Source: an uncultured Elusimicrobiales bacterium (GTDB taxonomy: Bacteria > Elusimicrobiota > Elusimicrobia > Elusimicrobiales > Elusimicrobiaceae). Taken from it: DNA of 64,000 bases. The stretch spans positions 62,001 to 126,000 of the forward strand of contig CAKUMH010000003.1 of assembly GCA_934667625.1 (NCBI GenBank), read 5' to 3'. Of this stretch, positions 1 to 8,726 are shown in pieces (positions within the stretch are counted from its first letter, which is position 1; every line of letters starts with the position of its first letter). Both the position numbers and the translations under genes were made by a program. The notes beneath the pieces were generated by a model. That model was given only the letters and a program-made list of their open reading frames with translations, searched no databases and was not told the origin of the DNA.

Positions 1-1179
1 GGCCAGCATTTGCTGCAAATCCTTGCGGCGCTGGGTTTGGTTGGCGAGCTGTTGTTTGTAATACTCTTCCACGGGCAGCCCTTGGCGCGCAAGCTGCATG
101 TCCTTCTCCCGTGCGGCGGCAAGAATCTGCCCCGCTTGGGCGGAAATATCAGCACCATAATGTTTTTCCAATTCCTGCTGCAGGGCGTTATCCTTTTGGA
201 TCCGTTCCTGCTCAAACTGTTTAAAACTGTTCTGCTCCGACATCTTTTGCAACGCGCCGGAGTATTTTTGCGAAACCGCCTTTACCTTTTCGGCAATTTG
301 CTGGTTGGTTTGCCCGGGCGTATTAATGGCGGAGGCCACCTCGCTTTGAAAGGAATCCATAATTTTTCCGGCCTGTGCACCGGCTTGCGCCCCATAGGCC
401 TGTTTCATTTCGTTCACCACATTGGCCTTTTGCGCGGCCACTTGCTCCAGCACCGGGGCAAACGGTCCGGCAGATACCGCCGCCGGAGAATTGCGCTGGA
501 GATATTTTTCTATATTGGCTTCCTTTTTACTCTTGGGCAGCATGGCCTTTGCCAGCGCACGGTTGATCCCGTTGGAAAGCCCCTTTAAACTGTTTTCCAG
601 CTGTTCGCGTTCTTTTTGCTTGAGGCCCGAAAGGTATGGCGCCAAGGCTCCCTTACGCTCCCGCTGCATTTGCTCGGCAGCGGTGGCTTGATAGGCGTTT
701 TGTCCCTCTGCCGCATAAGGTGCGTAAGTACTATTTCCCGCGCTGTTTCCAGCCGCGGAAAAACGGCCGTAATTGGCCGGAGCAAAGCCCTTGGGCGTGT
801 ACGGCGTATTGGCTTGAGACGAAGTGTTCCCGGTGGAAAAACGGCCCTTGTACGCGCTAGGAGCAACGGCGGCGCGGCTGTAACTCACCGTTCCACGCGG
901 CTGACTGGGAACACGGTAACGCGCGTATTCATTGCCGGGCGTCTGCACGCGTTGGGCGGCAGCCTGCCTGCTGGCCTGAGGCGGTTCGTACAGTTCCTGC
1001 GCCTGTGAAAAATCCGGACGGGATACACCCCGCCGCGGCGTGTTTTTTAAGTGGGAGAAGCCACGCCCCACACGGGGAGCCTGTTCCCCCTGCTCCGCCG
1101 TGGACGCCAAAAAATAAAAGCCCAGCAGGAGCAACAGAAAAAATAGAACAATGATTAAAAGAGTTTTACCGTTTTTCAT
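1..1179 (-). CDS. Membrane-anchored, Gln/Ala-rich envelope protein of unknown function (3' end outside window)
   Basis: Read on the minus strand, an open frame begins at ATG 1179-1177 and stays open for 393 codons to the window edge, so the C-terminus is missing. The N-terminus (MKNGKTLLIIVLFFLLLLLGFYF) is a short basic stretch followed by one hydrophobic segment, either a signal anchor or an uncleaved signal. Residues about 25-170 are low in complexity and rich in Ser, Pro, Tyr, Ala and Gln. Residues about 170-393 are charged, Gln/Lys/Glu-rich and probably alpha-helical or coiled coil. I recognise no catalytic motif or family. A near-consensus promoter lies directly upstream, and the plus-strand frames over this stretch are shadows. 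The likely location is the inner-membrane face of the periplasm. The gene is real with good confidence because of the promoter, start and long open frame; its function is unknown. Confidence 0.75.
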   Translation of the reverse strand, partial: MKNGKTLLIIVLFFLLLLLGFYFLASTAEQGEQAPRVGRGFSHLKNTPRRGVSRPDFSQAQELYEPPQASRQAAAQRVQTPGNEYARYRVPSQPRGTVSYSRAAVAPSAYKGRFSTGNTSSQANTPYTPKGFAPANYGRFSAAGNSAGNSTYAPYAAEGQNAYQATAAEQMQRERKGALAPYLSGLKQKEREQLENSLKGLSNGINRALAKAMLPKSKKEANIEKYLQRNSPAAVSAGPFAPVLEQVAAQKANVVNEMKQAYGAQAGAQAGKIMDSFQSEVASAINTPGQTNQQIAEKVKAVSQKYSGALQKMSEQNSFKQFEQERIQKDNALQQELEKHYGADISAQAGQILAAAREKDMQLARQGLPVEEYYKQQLANQTQRRKDLQQMLA

Positions 1180-1185
1180 ATTTTT

Positions 1186-1214
1186 ATTATACCCCAAAAG
1201 GCGGGGCTTGTCAT
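1186..1214 (-). promoter_or_regulatory. Sigma-70-type promoter of the left-edge gene, apparently leaderless
   Basis: On the minus strand ATGACA (1214-1209), a 17-base spacer and TATAAT (1191-1186) form a near-consensus promoter. Only six bases separate the -10 from the ATG at 1179, so the expected +1 is the A of the start codon. No Shine-Dalgarno sequence is present. Confidence 0.75.
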
Positions 1215-1244
1215 CCACTTTCCGAACGCGCGCGAAGAAAGGCG

Positions 1245-1270
1245 TAAAAAAGCCCCGCCGAAGCGGGGCT
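1245..1270 (-). terminator. Intrinsic terminator of hisS-aspS
   Basis: The inverted repeat AGCCCCGC/GCGGGGCT (1251-1270) is followed on the minus strand by a T tract (1250-1245). It lies just past the aspS stop. Confidence 0.85.
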
Positions 1271-1277
1271 TAAAGCG

Positions 1278-3026
1278 TTACTCTTTTACTAAGGCGATGC
1301 CCAACTCCTTTAGTTGGATATCGTCCACCACATTGGGCGAATCCGTCAACGGGCAGACGGCCTGTGCCGTTTTGGGGAACGCGATTACCTCGCGGATAGA
1401 CTCCTCTCCGGCCAGCAGCGCGGTGATACGGTCCAACCCCAGGCCGATGCCTCCGTGTGGCGGGGCACCGGCTTCCAGCGCGTTTAGCAGCATGCCAAAG
1501 CGGCGGGCGGCCTCTTCCTTGGAGTGTTTCATTAGGGCTAAAATGCGTTCCTGCACCTCGCGGCGGCAGTTACGCACGGAGCCGGAGGCCAGCTCGTTAC
1601 CATTTAGCACCAAGTCAAACTGATAGGAGCGGACGGAACCGGGGTCCTTTTCCAAATTGGGTAGGTCCTCTTCCACCGGTGCGGTGAAGGGGTTGTGCGC
1701 GGCGTCCCAGCGGTCCTCTTCCGGAATGTATTCCAAAAGCGGGAAGTTGGTAATCCACACAAAAGCCCAATCGCACAGCTGCGGGAGCTCTTTGACGAGT
1801 TCCTTGCGCAGCGCCCCCATAAAGGTTTGGCAGGTGTGCAGGTTGGCGTCACTGCCGACAAAGATGATATCTCCGTCTTGCGCCAAAACCAGCGCTTGGA
1901 GATTTTTCAATTCTTCTTCGGTAAAGAATTTGACGGACGGTCCCTCAAACTTGCCGTCTTTTACTTTAATCCACACCAGGCCCTTGGCGCCGTTCTTTTT
2001 GACGAGTTCGGTCAGTTTATCCAAATGTCCGCGGGAATAGGCCGCGCCCTTTTCGCCGCGCAGCGCACGGATGGCACCGCCGGCGGCCAAGATGTCTTTA
2101 AACACTTTAAAACCCGTGTTTTTAAACACATCATTGGCGTTTTGCATTCGCAGGGTGTAGCGCAAGTCCGGCTTGTCGGAGCCGTATTTTTCCATAGCGT
2201 CGTGGTAGGAAAGCTTGGCAAACGGAATTTGCAATTCTTTGCCCGCCGTTTTAAAGATTTCCTTCATCAGCCCTTCCACGATGTGGTGAATGTCGTCAAT
2301 CGTAACGAAGGACATTTCCATATCAATCTGCGTGTGCTCGGGCTGGCGGTCGGCGCGGAGGTCCTCATCGCGGAAACAGCGCGCCAACTGGAAGTAGCGG
2401 TCAATGCCGCTGGCCATTAAGGTTTGTTTGAACATTTGGGGGCTCTGCGGCAGGGCGTAAAATTCGCCATGGTGCACACGGGACGGCACCAGGTAATCTC
2501 GCGCGCCTTCGGGCGTGGAGCGCGTTAAAATAGGGGTTTCCACCTCTAAAAATCCGTTCGCGTCCAAATAACGGCGGGCGGCCTGCGCAATGCGGTGGCG
2601 CAAAAGCAGGTTGGCAAACATTTTGGGGTTGCGCAAATCCAAGTAGCGGTATTTCATACGGATTTCTTCCGCCACGGCGCGGGAATCGTTCACGTCAAAC
2701 GGGAGCGGAATAGAGGTGTTTAATACCTTAAATTCTTCCGCCACGACCTCAATTTCGCCCGTCTTCATATTCTTGTTGACGGCGCCTTCAATACGGCGCT
2801 GTACGGTGCCGGTCACTTCCACCACGTATTCGTTGCGCACGGCAGAGGCCGCCGCAAAGAACGGGCGGGAAGGTTCCACCACCACCTGGCAAATGCCGGA
2901 GCGGTCGCGCACGTCAATAAAAAGCACGCCGCCGTGGTTGCGGTAGCTGTTCACCCAGCCGCACAAAGTTTGTTTGGTTCCCAGCAGGGCCGCAGTCACG
3001 TCCCCGCAATAATTGGTTCGTTTCAT
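1278..3026 (-). CDS. aspS: Aspartyl-tRNA synthetase
   Basis: Cytoplasmic class II aminoacyl-tRNA synthetase that charges tRNA(Asp) with aspartate using ATP. The 582-residue length is typical of the bacterial-type enzyme. An N-terminal OB-fold anticodon-binding domain (about 1-105) is followed by the catalytic domain. Motif 2 has FRDEDLRADRQPEHTQIDME (about 215-240), the bacterial GAD insertion spans about 300-420, and motif 3 is GIGLGLDRITALLAG near 525-540. The ATG overlaps the hisS stop by four bases (ATGA), so the two synthetases are co-transcribed, hisS first. Whether it is discriminating or also charges tRNA(Asn) cannot be judged here; no gatCAB genes are in the window. Confidence 0.98.
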   Translation of the reverse strand: MKRTNYCGDVTAALLGTKQTLCGWVNSYRNHGGVLFIDVRDRSGICQVVVEPSRPFFAAASAVRNEYVVEVTGTVQRRIEGAVNKNMKTGEIEVVAEEFKVLNTSIPLPFDVNDSRAVAEEIRMKYRYLDLRNPKMFANLLLRHRIAQAARRYLDANGFLEVETPILTRSTPEGARDYLVPSRVHHGEFYALPQSPQMFKQTLMASGIDRYFQLARCFRDEDLRADRQPEHTQIDMEMSFVTIDDIHHIVEGLMKEIFKTAGKELQIPFAKLSYHDAMEKYGSDKPDLRYTLRMQNANDVFKNTGFKVFKDILAAGGAIRALRGEKGAAYSRGHLDKLTELVKKNGAKGLVWIKVKDGKFEGPSVKFFTEEELKNLQALVLAQDGDIIFVGSDANLHTCQTFMGALRKELVKELPQLCDWAFVWITNFPLLEYIPEEDRWDAAHNPFTAPVEEDLPNLEKDPGSVRSYQFDLVLNGNELASGSVRNCRREVQERILALMKHSKEEAARRFGMLLNALEAGAPPHGGIGLGLDRITALLAGEESIREVIAFPKTAQAVCPLTDSPNVVDDIQLKELGIALVKE

Positions 3027-4252
3027 ATCCGTTTCTTTACCTCGTTGGTTAAATCTGCAAAGGGAATTTGCGTTTGTTCGCCGGTGGTCAAATCCTTTAG
3101 TGTCACCACCTGTTTGGCCAGTTCGTCCCCGCCCAAAATAACAGCGTACGAAGCGCCGCAGCGGTTGGACTGTTTCATTTGACCCTTGGCGTTTTTGTCA
3201 AACAAGCCGCCTTCGGTGCGGATGCCCGCTTCGCGCAAAGCTTGCATTAAATTAAAGGCCGTCTCGTTACATTCCTTTTCCAAGGAAACGACATAGACGC
3301 TTTTTTCGGGAGCGGTTTGCTTTTCGCCGCGCGACATAATCACGCGTTCTGCCCCCATGGCCCAGCCGATAGCCGGCGTGGCGGGGCCGCCCATATTTTT
3401 GACGAGCGTATCGTATCTCCCCCCCGCCGCAATGGCGTTTTGGGAAGCGTCTCCCGCCTGAAATTCAAACACGGTGCGGGAATAATAATCCAGCCCGCGC
3501 ACAAGCATGGGGTCCACCTCAAAATCAATACGGCCCTTTAATAGGCGCTGGACTTCGTCAAAGTGCGCTTGGCATTCCGGGCAGAGCTGCATGGTGGGCA
3601 CGCGGCCTGCAAAGCGGGCGCCGTCAATTTTGCAATCTAGCACGCGCAAGGGATTTTTTTCCAACCGCGTTTGGCAGTTTTCGCACAAGGTGTCTTTTTC
3701 TTTGGAGAGAAAATCAATCAACGCCTGCCGGTAAAGCGGGCGGCATTTGTCGCACCCCAAACTGTTGATTTTAACCTTGTAATTTTTGGCGCCAAACTTG
3801 GCCACAATGTCTTTTAACATCAAAATCACTTCGGCGTCGGCCGCGGGGGCAGAATTGCCGATATACTCAGCGCCGATTTGTTCAAACTCGCGGTAGCGGC
3901 CCGCCTGCGGGCGTTCCGCGCGGAACATATTGCCAATATAGTAGAATTTTTGCACGGGCGCATTTTGCGTAAAATTATTTTCCAAATACGCACGCACCAC
4001 CCCGGGGGTACCCTCCGGGCGGATAGCCAGCTGGCGGTGGCCGGCGTCTTCAAAAGAGTACATTTCTTTTTGGACGATGTCGGTAGTCTCGCCGGTGGAT
4101 TTAATGAAAAGTTCTTTTAATTCCACGGTGGGCAGGCGCAGCTCGCCAAACCCATAAAGGGAAAACACGCCGCGGGCGCAATTTTCCAGTTCAGTAAAAT
4201 TTTTGGATTGGGGTTCAAAGATGTCTCTAAACCCGCGCACTAGTTTTGCCAT
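3023..4252 (-). CDS. hisS: Histidyl-tRNA synthetase
   Basis: Cytoplasmic class II synthetase that charges tRNA(His). The 409 residues match the normal HisRS length. Motif 1 lies near residues 35-60, motif 2 (GNMFRAERPQAGRYREFEQIG) at 107-127, the histidine-specific loop LVRGLDYYSRTVFEF near 250-265, and motif 3 (AIGWAMGAERV) near 295-305. A C-terminal anticodon-binding domain follows. It is the first gene of a two-gene operon with aspS (four-base overlap). It has no Shine-Dalgarno; an extended -10 (TGCTAAAAT) ends seven bases before the ATG, so the mRNA is probably leaderless or nearly so. Confidence 0.98.
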   Translation of the reverse strand: MAKLVRGFRDIFEPQSKNFTELENCARGVFSLYGFGELRLPTVELKELFIKSTGETTDIVQKEMYSFEDAGHRQLAIRPEGTPGVVRAYLENNFTQNAPVQKFYYIGNMFRAERPQAGRYREFEQIGAEYIGNSAPAADAEVILMLKDIVAKFGAKNYKVKINSLGCDKCRPLYRQALIDFLSKEKDTLCENCQTRLEKNPLRVLDCKIDGARFAGRVPTMQLCPECQAHFDEVQRLLKGRIDFEVDPMLVRGLDYYSRTVFEFQAGDASQNAIAAGGRYDTLVKNMGGPATPAIGWAMGAERVIMSRGEKQTAPEKSVYVVSLEKECNETAFNLMQALREAGIRTEGGLFDKNAKGQMKQSNRCGASYAVILGGDELAKQVVTLKDLTTGEQTQIPFADLTNEVKKRI

Positions 4253-4259
4253 ATATATA

Positions 4260-4268
4260 ATTTTAGCA
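4260..4268 (-). promoter_or_regulatory. Extended -10 promoter of hisS-aspS
   Basis: The minus strand reads TGCTAAAAT, an extended -10 of TGn plus TAAAAT, ending seven bases before the hisS ATG. I see no convincing -35, as is common for TGn promoters. Confidence 0.6.
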
Positions 4269-4312
4269 TTTTAGAAGGAACTCGGAATAGAAAAAAGCGT
4301 TTTTTGGAATAC

Positions 4313-4344
4313 TTAAAAATACCCGGCTGCACTTGGCAGCCGGG
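4313..4344 (-). terminator. Intrinsic terminator of the 4352-6511 gene
   Basis: A nine-base-pair stem CCCGGCTGC/GCAGCCGGG (4322-4344) is followed on the minus strand by TATTTTT. It separates the upstream secreted-protein gene from hisS-aspS. Confidence 0.85.
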
Positions 4345-4351
4345 CGATTTT

Positions 4352-6511
4352 TTACTTCGGTGAAATAGAAACGTTACAAACATACGGCTTAGTTGGGTTA
4401 TTATCGGGGTAGTATTTGATACGCTCTAAATGGAAATGATTATGGGATTTTTCATGCGCGCCATAGCGGTACCACATACTTCCATCCTTATTCAACGGTA
4501 TAATGCCCTCTAAAAATTTCCCACATTTATCCCTAATTTTGCCCAGCAAATTGGTCTCCAATATCTCCTCCACTTTGCCAATAATGCCGTCTTCCGCCTC
4601 CGGCATCCATTTGTTTTTATGATAAACAGCACGGACATAAAGCCGCTGCTGTCTAAAATAACTATTGATGAAGGATTTCTTTACATTCCACGCCTCTTGC
4701 AACGGGACCAAATCTTCCGTACAAACCGGAACGACTTTGACCTGAACATCCGAACAGTTGGAAAAGAGGTCTTTCATGGTTGTAATCTCTGCTTTCTGAC
4801 AGTAACCTGCATTTTCCAAACATTGATGCAAGGCCCGGGCACGCGCTCCGGTTGGTTCGTCCCCCGGGTTAAGGAATTTTCCCAAGTGTCTGAGCTTCAA
4901 TGTTTCCGTGTTCTGATAAAAAGCATATGCACAGGTAACTCTTCGTTTCTTATCCCTCTTGTCTTGTTGCTCAGGCGCTGGACTATTAGAAGGGGTTGAT
5001 TCCAACCCGATTTTCTCCATCGCGGAACTATTCCACTGAATTGTCGCAACCGGTTCTTCTTCTTCGCGAAGTTCTTGACCTGCTTGACGCAGCAATTCTT
5101 TCATTTTGTTGAGATATCGGAGGCGGTAACTCTGTTCAAAAGCGTCACCTAATTCTACAATAACTGCGGTCCAAATCACCGTAGCAGCCCCCAATACTGA
5201 CACCACCCCGCCCGCAACTACGCCTTCGCTAGCGGCAGAAGCAGCGGCCTGTTTGGCAACATTTTCGGCTAAAATCTTTCTAACGTTATTAAGCATCACC
5301 TCTCGCTGCATGGCGTAAATGTCAAACGTCTCTGTCAAAATTGGTACTGCACCCGCTACAAAAGTATTAACATCCGCAGGGGCAGAAGCATCCCTTGCAC
5401 TCACCTGGGAAACATCCTGTGCAAATTCTAATTCTTTTTTCGTAGTAATACGGCTATACAGGTTGCTCAACCATTTTTTGTAGTTATCAGAAGCACTGTC
5501 CTCCAAATCAACGGCGTGCAATCCTGACCAAATAGCAATTCGGTCCGCAGTAGAATAGTCAAATTTCCCTGGGATAGGGTCTTGCGGATTTTGGGATTTT
5601 GCATAAGCCGCCGCCGTGACGCCCGCCCAGTACCGGAAACCGTCAAACGTTCCCTTTTCCCCTTTGGCATACTTCGCCAATTTGGCAGCACTTTGTCTGT
5701 CTGCTGGCAACTTTTCGGCATAGTACATCAGCGCCAGGCGTACCAAGCTTGGCGGCACATAATTGCGCTCCCCCGGCGTAAAGGAAATATCCTTGGACAA
5801 CACATCCAACAAACCCTCAAACTGTTCCCCGGTGGAGTCTTTCTTGTTGTACAAATCGCGCAGCATTTGGGCAAAAAGTTCCAAGCCCTTTTCCATCGGC
5901 GGGGCAATGGTCATATCTGGCAACTGCGGAAAAAGCAGGTCCGCGCGTTTCGGTTCCTCTACTCTTATGCCGTAGCGCTTTTCCGCCTTTGCCATTTCCT
6001 CTTTGGAAGGGGCTGCCGCATTACTCCCGGTTCCTCGTTCATTTATAGGGTCAAAGGGAAACTGGCACATCCTTGCGCCACGCAGCTCCTTAGTCACTTC
6101 CACTACTTCCCCGGAATACTTATTGTAGCCCCGGGTTCTCACTTTGACGGATTTGGAGGGGTTCAAGTCCGCATACAGCAAGCACGCAGCCTGCTTGACA
6201 TCTCCCCATTTTTGGAAAGCAGTATCAACAGAGTCCTTGGTAACACCCTGACTATCAATCGCCGTTCTTAACCGTCGGCTCATCTCTTGCCATATACTCA
6301 GGGACATCGTGTTAGCAACAAGTAGCTCTTCTTGTGACAAATCTTTTTTGTGCGCACGAACATACTCAGCCAGCCCTTGCAGACAGTCAGCATCATACCA
6401 ACCGCGATCTTTCTCGCTGCGCAGCATGGCCTTATAGTTACAATTCGCCGCTTGGAGGGTTGGAGATAAGAAAACAGACAAGGTAAGCAGTAACGAAAGA
6501 GTTTTCCTCAT
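4352..6511 (-). CDS. Large secreted protein of unknown function with one internal membrane segment
   Basis: The 719-residue protein starts at ATG 6511, chosen over an in-frame start 20 codons upstream because AAGGAG lies seven bases before it and the product then begins with a clean Sec signal peptide (MRKTLSLLLTLSVFLSPTLQA, cleavage near residue 21). The mature part is soluble-looking up to about residue 430. A hydrophobic Ala/Val/Gly stretch (GVVAGGVVSVLGAATVIWTAVIVELG) follows, then a charged helix (MKELLRQAGQELREEE) and a C-terminal region with several Cys and a His-rich patch (EKSHNHFHLERIKYY). I recognise no family. The gene stands alone between two terminators. Use of lysine and AT-rich codons seems higher than in neighbouring housekeeping genes, which may suggest accessory origin. 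Confidence 0.75.
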   Translation of the reverse strand: MRKTLSLLLTLSVFLSPTLQAANCNYKAMLRSEKDRGWYDADCLQGLAEYVRAHKKDLSQEELLVANTMSLSIWQEMSRRLRTAIDSQGVTKDSVDTAFQKWGDVKQAACLLYADLNPSKSVKVRTRGYNKYSGEVVEVTKELRGARMCQFPFDPINERGTGSNAAAPSKEEMAKAEKRYGIRVEEPKRADLLFPQLPDMTIAPPMEKGLELFAQMLRDLYNKKDSTGEQFEGLLDVLSKDISFTPGERNYVPPSLVRLALMYYAEKLPADRQSAAKLAKYAKGEKGTFDGFRYWAGVTAAAYAKSQNPQDPIPGKFDYSTADRIAIWSGLHAVDLEDSASDNYKKWLSNLYSRITTKKELEFAQDVSQVSARDASAPADVNTFVAGAVPILTETFDIYAMQREVMLNNVRKILAENVAKQAAASAASEGVVAGGVVSVLGAATVIWTAVIVELGDAFEQSYRLRYLNKMKELLRQAGQELREEEEPVATIQWNSSAMEKIGLESTPSNSPAPEQQDKRDKKRRVTCAYAFYQNTETLKLRHLGKFLNPGDEPTGARARALHQCLENAGYCQKAEITTMKDLFSNCSDVQVKVVPVCTEDLVPLQEAWNVKKSFINSYFRQQRLYVRAVYHKNKWMPEAEDGIIGKVEEILETNLLGKIRDKCGKFLEGIIPLNKDGSMWYRYGAHEKSHNHFHLERIKYYPDNNPTKPYVCNVSISPK

Positions 6512-6613
6512 AACACGTCTCCTTGGAATAGGATCTGCCGACAAAACGGAAACGTTTGCCGTTTGAAGCAAATTAAATATATCAAAATTACTAGGTTACT
6601 CTTTTAGTCTATA

Positions 6614-6662
6614 GAAAAAATACCGAAAAATCAAGTGTTTTTTAACTTATTTTTTTCGGTAT
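6614..6662 (-). terminator. Terminator of the MgtE_N/CBS gene
   Basis: The inverted repeat ATACCGAAAAA/TTTTTCGGTAT with a smaller nested AAGT/ACTT pairing is followed on the minus strand by TTTTTTC. It sits between the 6679 gene and the 6511 gene, both on the minus strand. Confidence 0.7.
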
Positions 6663-6678
6663 CGTTCAAATGTTGTAA

Positions 6679-7428
6679 TTATTTGACTAGTTTTTCCCAC
6701 AGGGATTTTTTGCCCTCAGGTGTGGGCAAGGCCGTTTTTGCCAGGATTCCAAGCACCAACCCGTCTTGATTCGTCACGGGCAGGGCGTCGCACTCGGCCT
6801 GGGCAAAGGCAGCTTGGGCTTGGTCAAAGGTTTGCGTGGGAAGGAGCGAAACGAGCGGGCTCATCACGGAACCGCACACGCTTTGCGTATTGTAAAACGC
6901 CAGCTCCGCCGTGCGGATCACGCCCTTCAGTTCGTTGTCTTTCCCCGTCACCAAGCACAAAAGCGGCAACTTTTTGCGCGGCAAGGTCTTTAACCGTTCT
7001 ATCAGTGCGGACAGTTTGGTCTCCGTGCGAACAGCCACAAAATCGGTGCTCATCACCCGGCCGACGCTTTGCGGACCATAACAGGAAGTATCCGCCAACA
7101 GTTTGACAAAGGCCGGCTCCAGCACGGCGCTGATACGCTCGCGGTACGGGGCGGAAAATTCCTTCATTAGGTTGGCGGCTTGCGGCACATTTAGCCGCGC
7201 CAGCACATAAGAGGCCTGCCGCAACGGCAAACGCCGCAGCACTGCGGCGGCTTTGGGCGGGTCCATGGGATTCAAAACAGCCACCATCACCTGCGCCTTT
7301 AAGGAAGAAATTAAAAGCAACACCTCGTGCGTGGCCAAGGTTTCTAAGGCCTTTGCCGCGGCTGTTGGGTCCGCTGCGATAAATTTTTCGGTTACCGCGC
7401 TTGCCAGCGCGTGCATCGGGTTATTCAT
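6679..7428 (-). CDS. Soluble MgtE N-domain/CBS-pair protein
   Basis: The 249-residue cytoplasmic protein has residues about 10-115 resembling the helical superhelix of the MgtE N domain (repeated PxxAAxxLxxLP-like units, for example DPPKAAAVLRRLPLRQASYVLARL). Residues about 122-235 form two CBS domains (VMSTDFVAVRTETKLSALIERL and VMSPLVSLLPTQTFDQAQAAF). In MgtE channels these parts sense Mg2+ or nucleotides and gate a C-terminal membrane domain, which is absent here. The protein may therefore be a stand-alone regulator (inference). Its start has AAGGGGCG eight bases upstream. It is divergent from the AlbA_2 gene, with overlapping promoters. Confidence 0.8.
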   Translation of the reverse strand: MNNPMHALASAVTEKFIAADPTAAAKALETLATHEVLLLISSLKAQVMVAVLNPMDPPKAAAVLRRLPLRQASYVLARLNVPQAANLMKEFSAPYRERISAVLEPAFVKLLADTSCYGPQSVGRVMSTDFVAVRTETKLSALIERLKTLPRKKLPLLCLVTGKDNELKGVIRTAELAFYNTQSVCGSVMSPLVSLLPTQTFDQAQAAFAQAECDALPVTNQDGLVLGILAKTALPTPEGKKSLWEKLVK

Positions 7429-7468
7429 AAACGCCCCTTAAAAAGTTCCCGTTGTAACGGTTCCTATT

Positions 7469-7482
7469 TTTATTATAATAAA
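7469..7482. promoter_or_regulatory. Palindromic shared -10 for two divergent genes
   Basis: TTTATTATAATAAA is a perfect 14-base palindrome containing TATAAT on both strands (plus 7474-7479, minus 7477-7472). A plus-strand TTGTAA at 7452-7457 gives a 16-base spacer, and a minus-strand TTGCCC at 7502-7497 gives 19. The divergent genes at 7428 and 7520 would compete for polymerase here. Confidence 0.55.
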
Positions 7483-7519
7483 TTAGAACGCCCTACGGGC
7501 AAACAGCGAGGTGCCTTTT

Positions 7520-8704
7520 ATGTTTTTTTCCAAACCGATTCACGATTTAACCTTCCAAGACGTGGTGGATTTCTGCCGACGGGGCCTGCCCGAAGGCAAA
7601 CAGCTGGACTACAAATATATGCTGCCCAAAAACCACGAAAAATTTGCCAAGACGATTGCCTCCTTTGCCAATGCCCTGGGCGGCACCATTATCATCGGCG
7701 TGCAGGACGACCGCAACGACAAACCGCGCCCGCCCTTCACCGGCATTGCCTACCACGAAAAAATGCGCAACTCCATAGAGGACATCATCCAAGTATACAT
7801 AGACCCGATTGTCTTTGTGGACATTAACATTTGCGTCAGCCCCAAGGGCGATAAAATGTTCATCGTCATCAACATTCCGCAAAGCAATTTAACACCGCAC
7901 CTGGTGGGCAAATCCAAACGGGCCTACATCCGCACCGGGCAAAGCAGCCGCCCGGAGGCCATTGTTCACCCAGCCAAATTGCCATGGCTCTTGGACCACC
8001 GCCAAAAATCCGAACGGCTCCGCCATATTCTTTACGACAAGGCCGAGTCCCATTTTGACAATTACCTCAAAACCATGAACGTCCCAGCGGACGGGCAAAC
8101 CGTGGGGACGCTTTCCGTCCTCCCTCTCTACCCCGAGGAGCCGCTGGCCGATTACAAAACGCTCCCGCAGTTAATCGCACAGAGCTCTTCGTCGGCTCCT
8201 TACGGCACGCTGGCGGATGCGCACTTCCCCCTGCAGCCGGTGCAGGACGGCGCAGCCGTCATTTCCAACAAACGCGGGGTGTACCGTATGACGGAATTTA
8301 ACGCCTATGGTCTGGTGATGAATAAGCAAATTATCTCGCAGGAAGAAATGATAAACGGCCACCTTTCCAAAACGGTGCACATTGAACGCTTGGCCCAAAA
8401 CGCCGCGCTGTTTCTGTTATCCGCGCGTAAATTTTTAGGCCAGTTATCCTTTGGCGGCCCGCTCTATTTTCGCTTTAAAACAAGCAACATCCGCGCCCTG
8501 CGGGCGTTGTTCTGTACCCGCCAAGCCACCGTGCTGGAGGATTACCTGCGCTTGGACCGCAACCTTTCGCTGGGTGATTTGGAAACCCGTCTGCCGGAAA
8601 TTTTAGAAGATATCGTTACGGAAACCGCGTGGTCGTTGGGGCTGCAAACTTCGCCCAATGAGATGAAGGATTTAGTCCGGCAAACCTTGCAGGAGGCCCG
8701 GTAA
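7520..8704 (+). CDS. AlbA_2 (Schlafen-type) domain protein
   Basis: The 394-residue cytoplasmic protein starts at ATG 7520; a GTG three codons upstream (7511) is in frame but overlaps the AGGTG that would serve as ribosome site. Residues about 10-135 match the AlbA_2/Schlafen fold: an E/D-x-K core (GKQLDYKYMLPK), FAKTIASFANALGGTIIIGV, then the IDPIVFVDINICVS strand and an AYIRTGQSS segment. Such domains occur in transcriptional regulators, anti-phage proteins and Schlafen nucleases, with nucleic-acid binding the shared theme. The C-terminal 250 residues match nothing I recognise. The gene is followed 22 bases later by a prepilin on the same strand, so the two may be co-transcribed. Function unknown. 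Confidence 0.75.
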   Translation: MFFSKPIHDLTFQDVVDFCRRGLPEGKQLDYKYMLPKNHEKFAKTIASFANALGGTIIIGVQDDRNDKPRPPFTGIAYHEKMRNSIEDIIQVYIDPIVFVDINICVSPKGDKMFIVINIPQSNLTPHLVGKSKRAYIRTGQSSRPEAIVHPAKLPWLLDHRQKSERLRHILYDKAESHFDNYLKTMNVPADGQTVGTLSVLPLYPEEPLADYKTLPQLIAQSSSSAPYGTLADAHFPLQPVQDGAAVISNKRGVYRMTEFNAYGLVMNKQIISQEEMINGHLSKTVHIERLAQNAALFLLSARKFLGQLSFGGPLYFRFKTSNIRALRALFCTRQATVLEDYLRLDRNLSLGDLETRLPEILEDIVTETAWSLGLQTSPNEMKDLVRQTLQEAR

Positions 8705-8726
8705 CGCCGCCGCAAGAGGAGAAATT

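Noticed and set aside
10..1008. Plus-strand frames at the left edge
   Set aside because: They overlap the minus-strand anchored protein, which has a near-consensus promoter, a start codon and a hydrophobic anchor; the plus frames have none.
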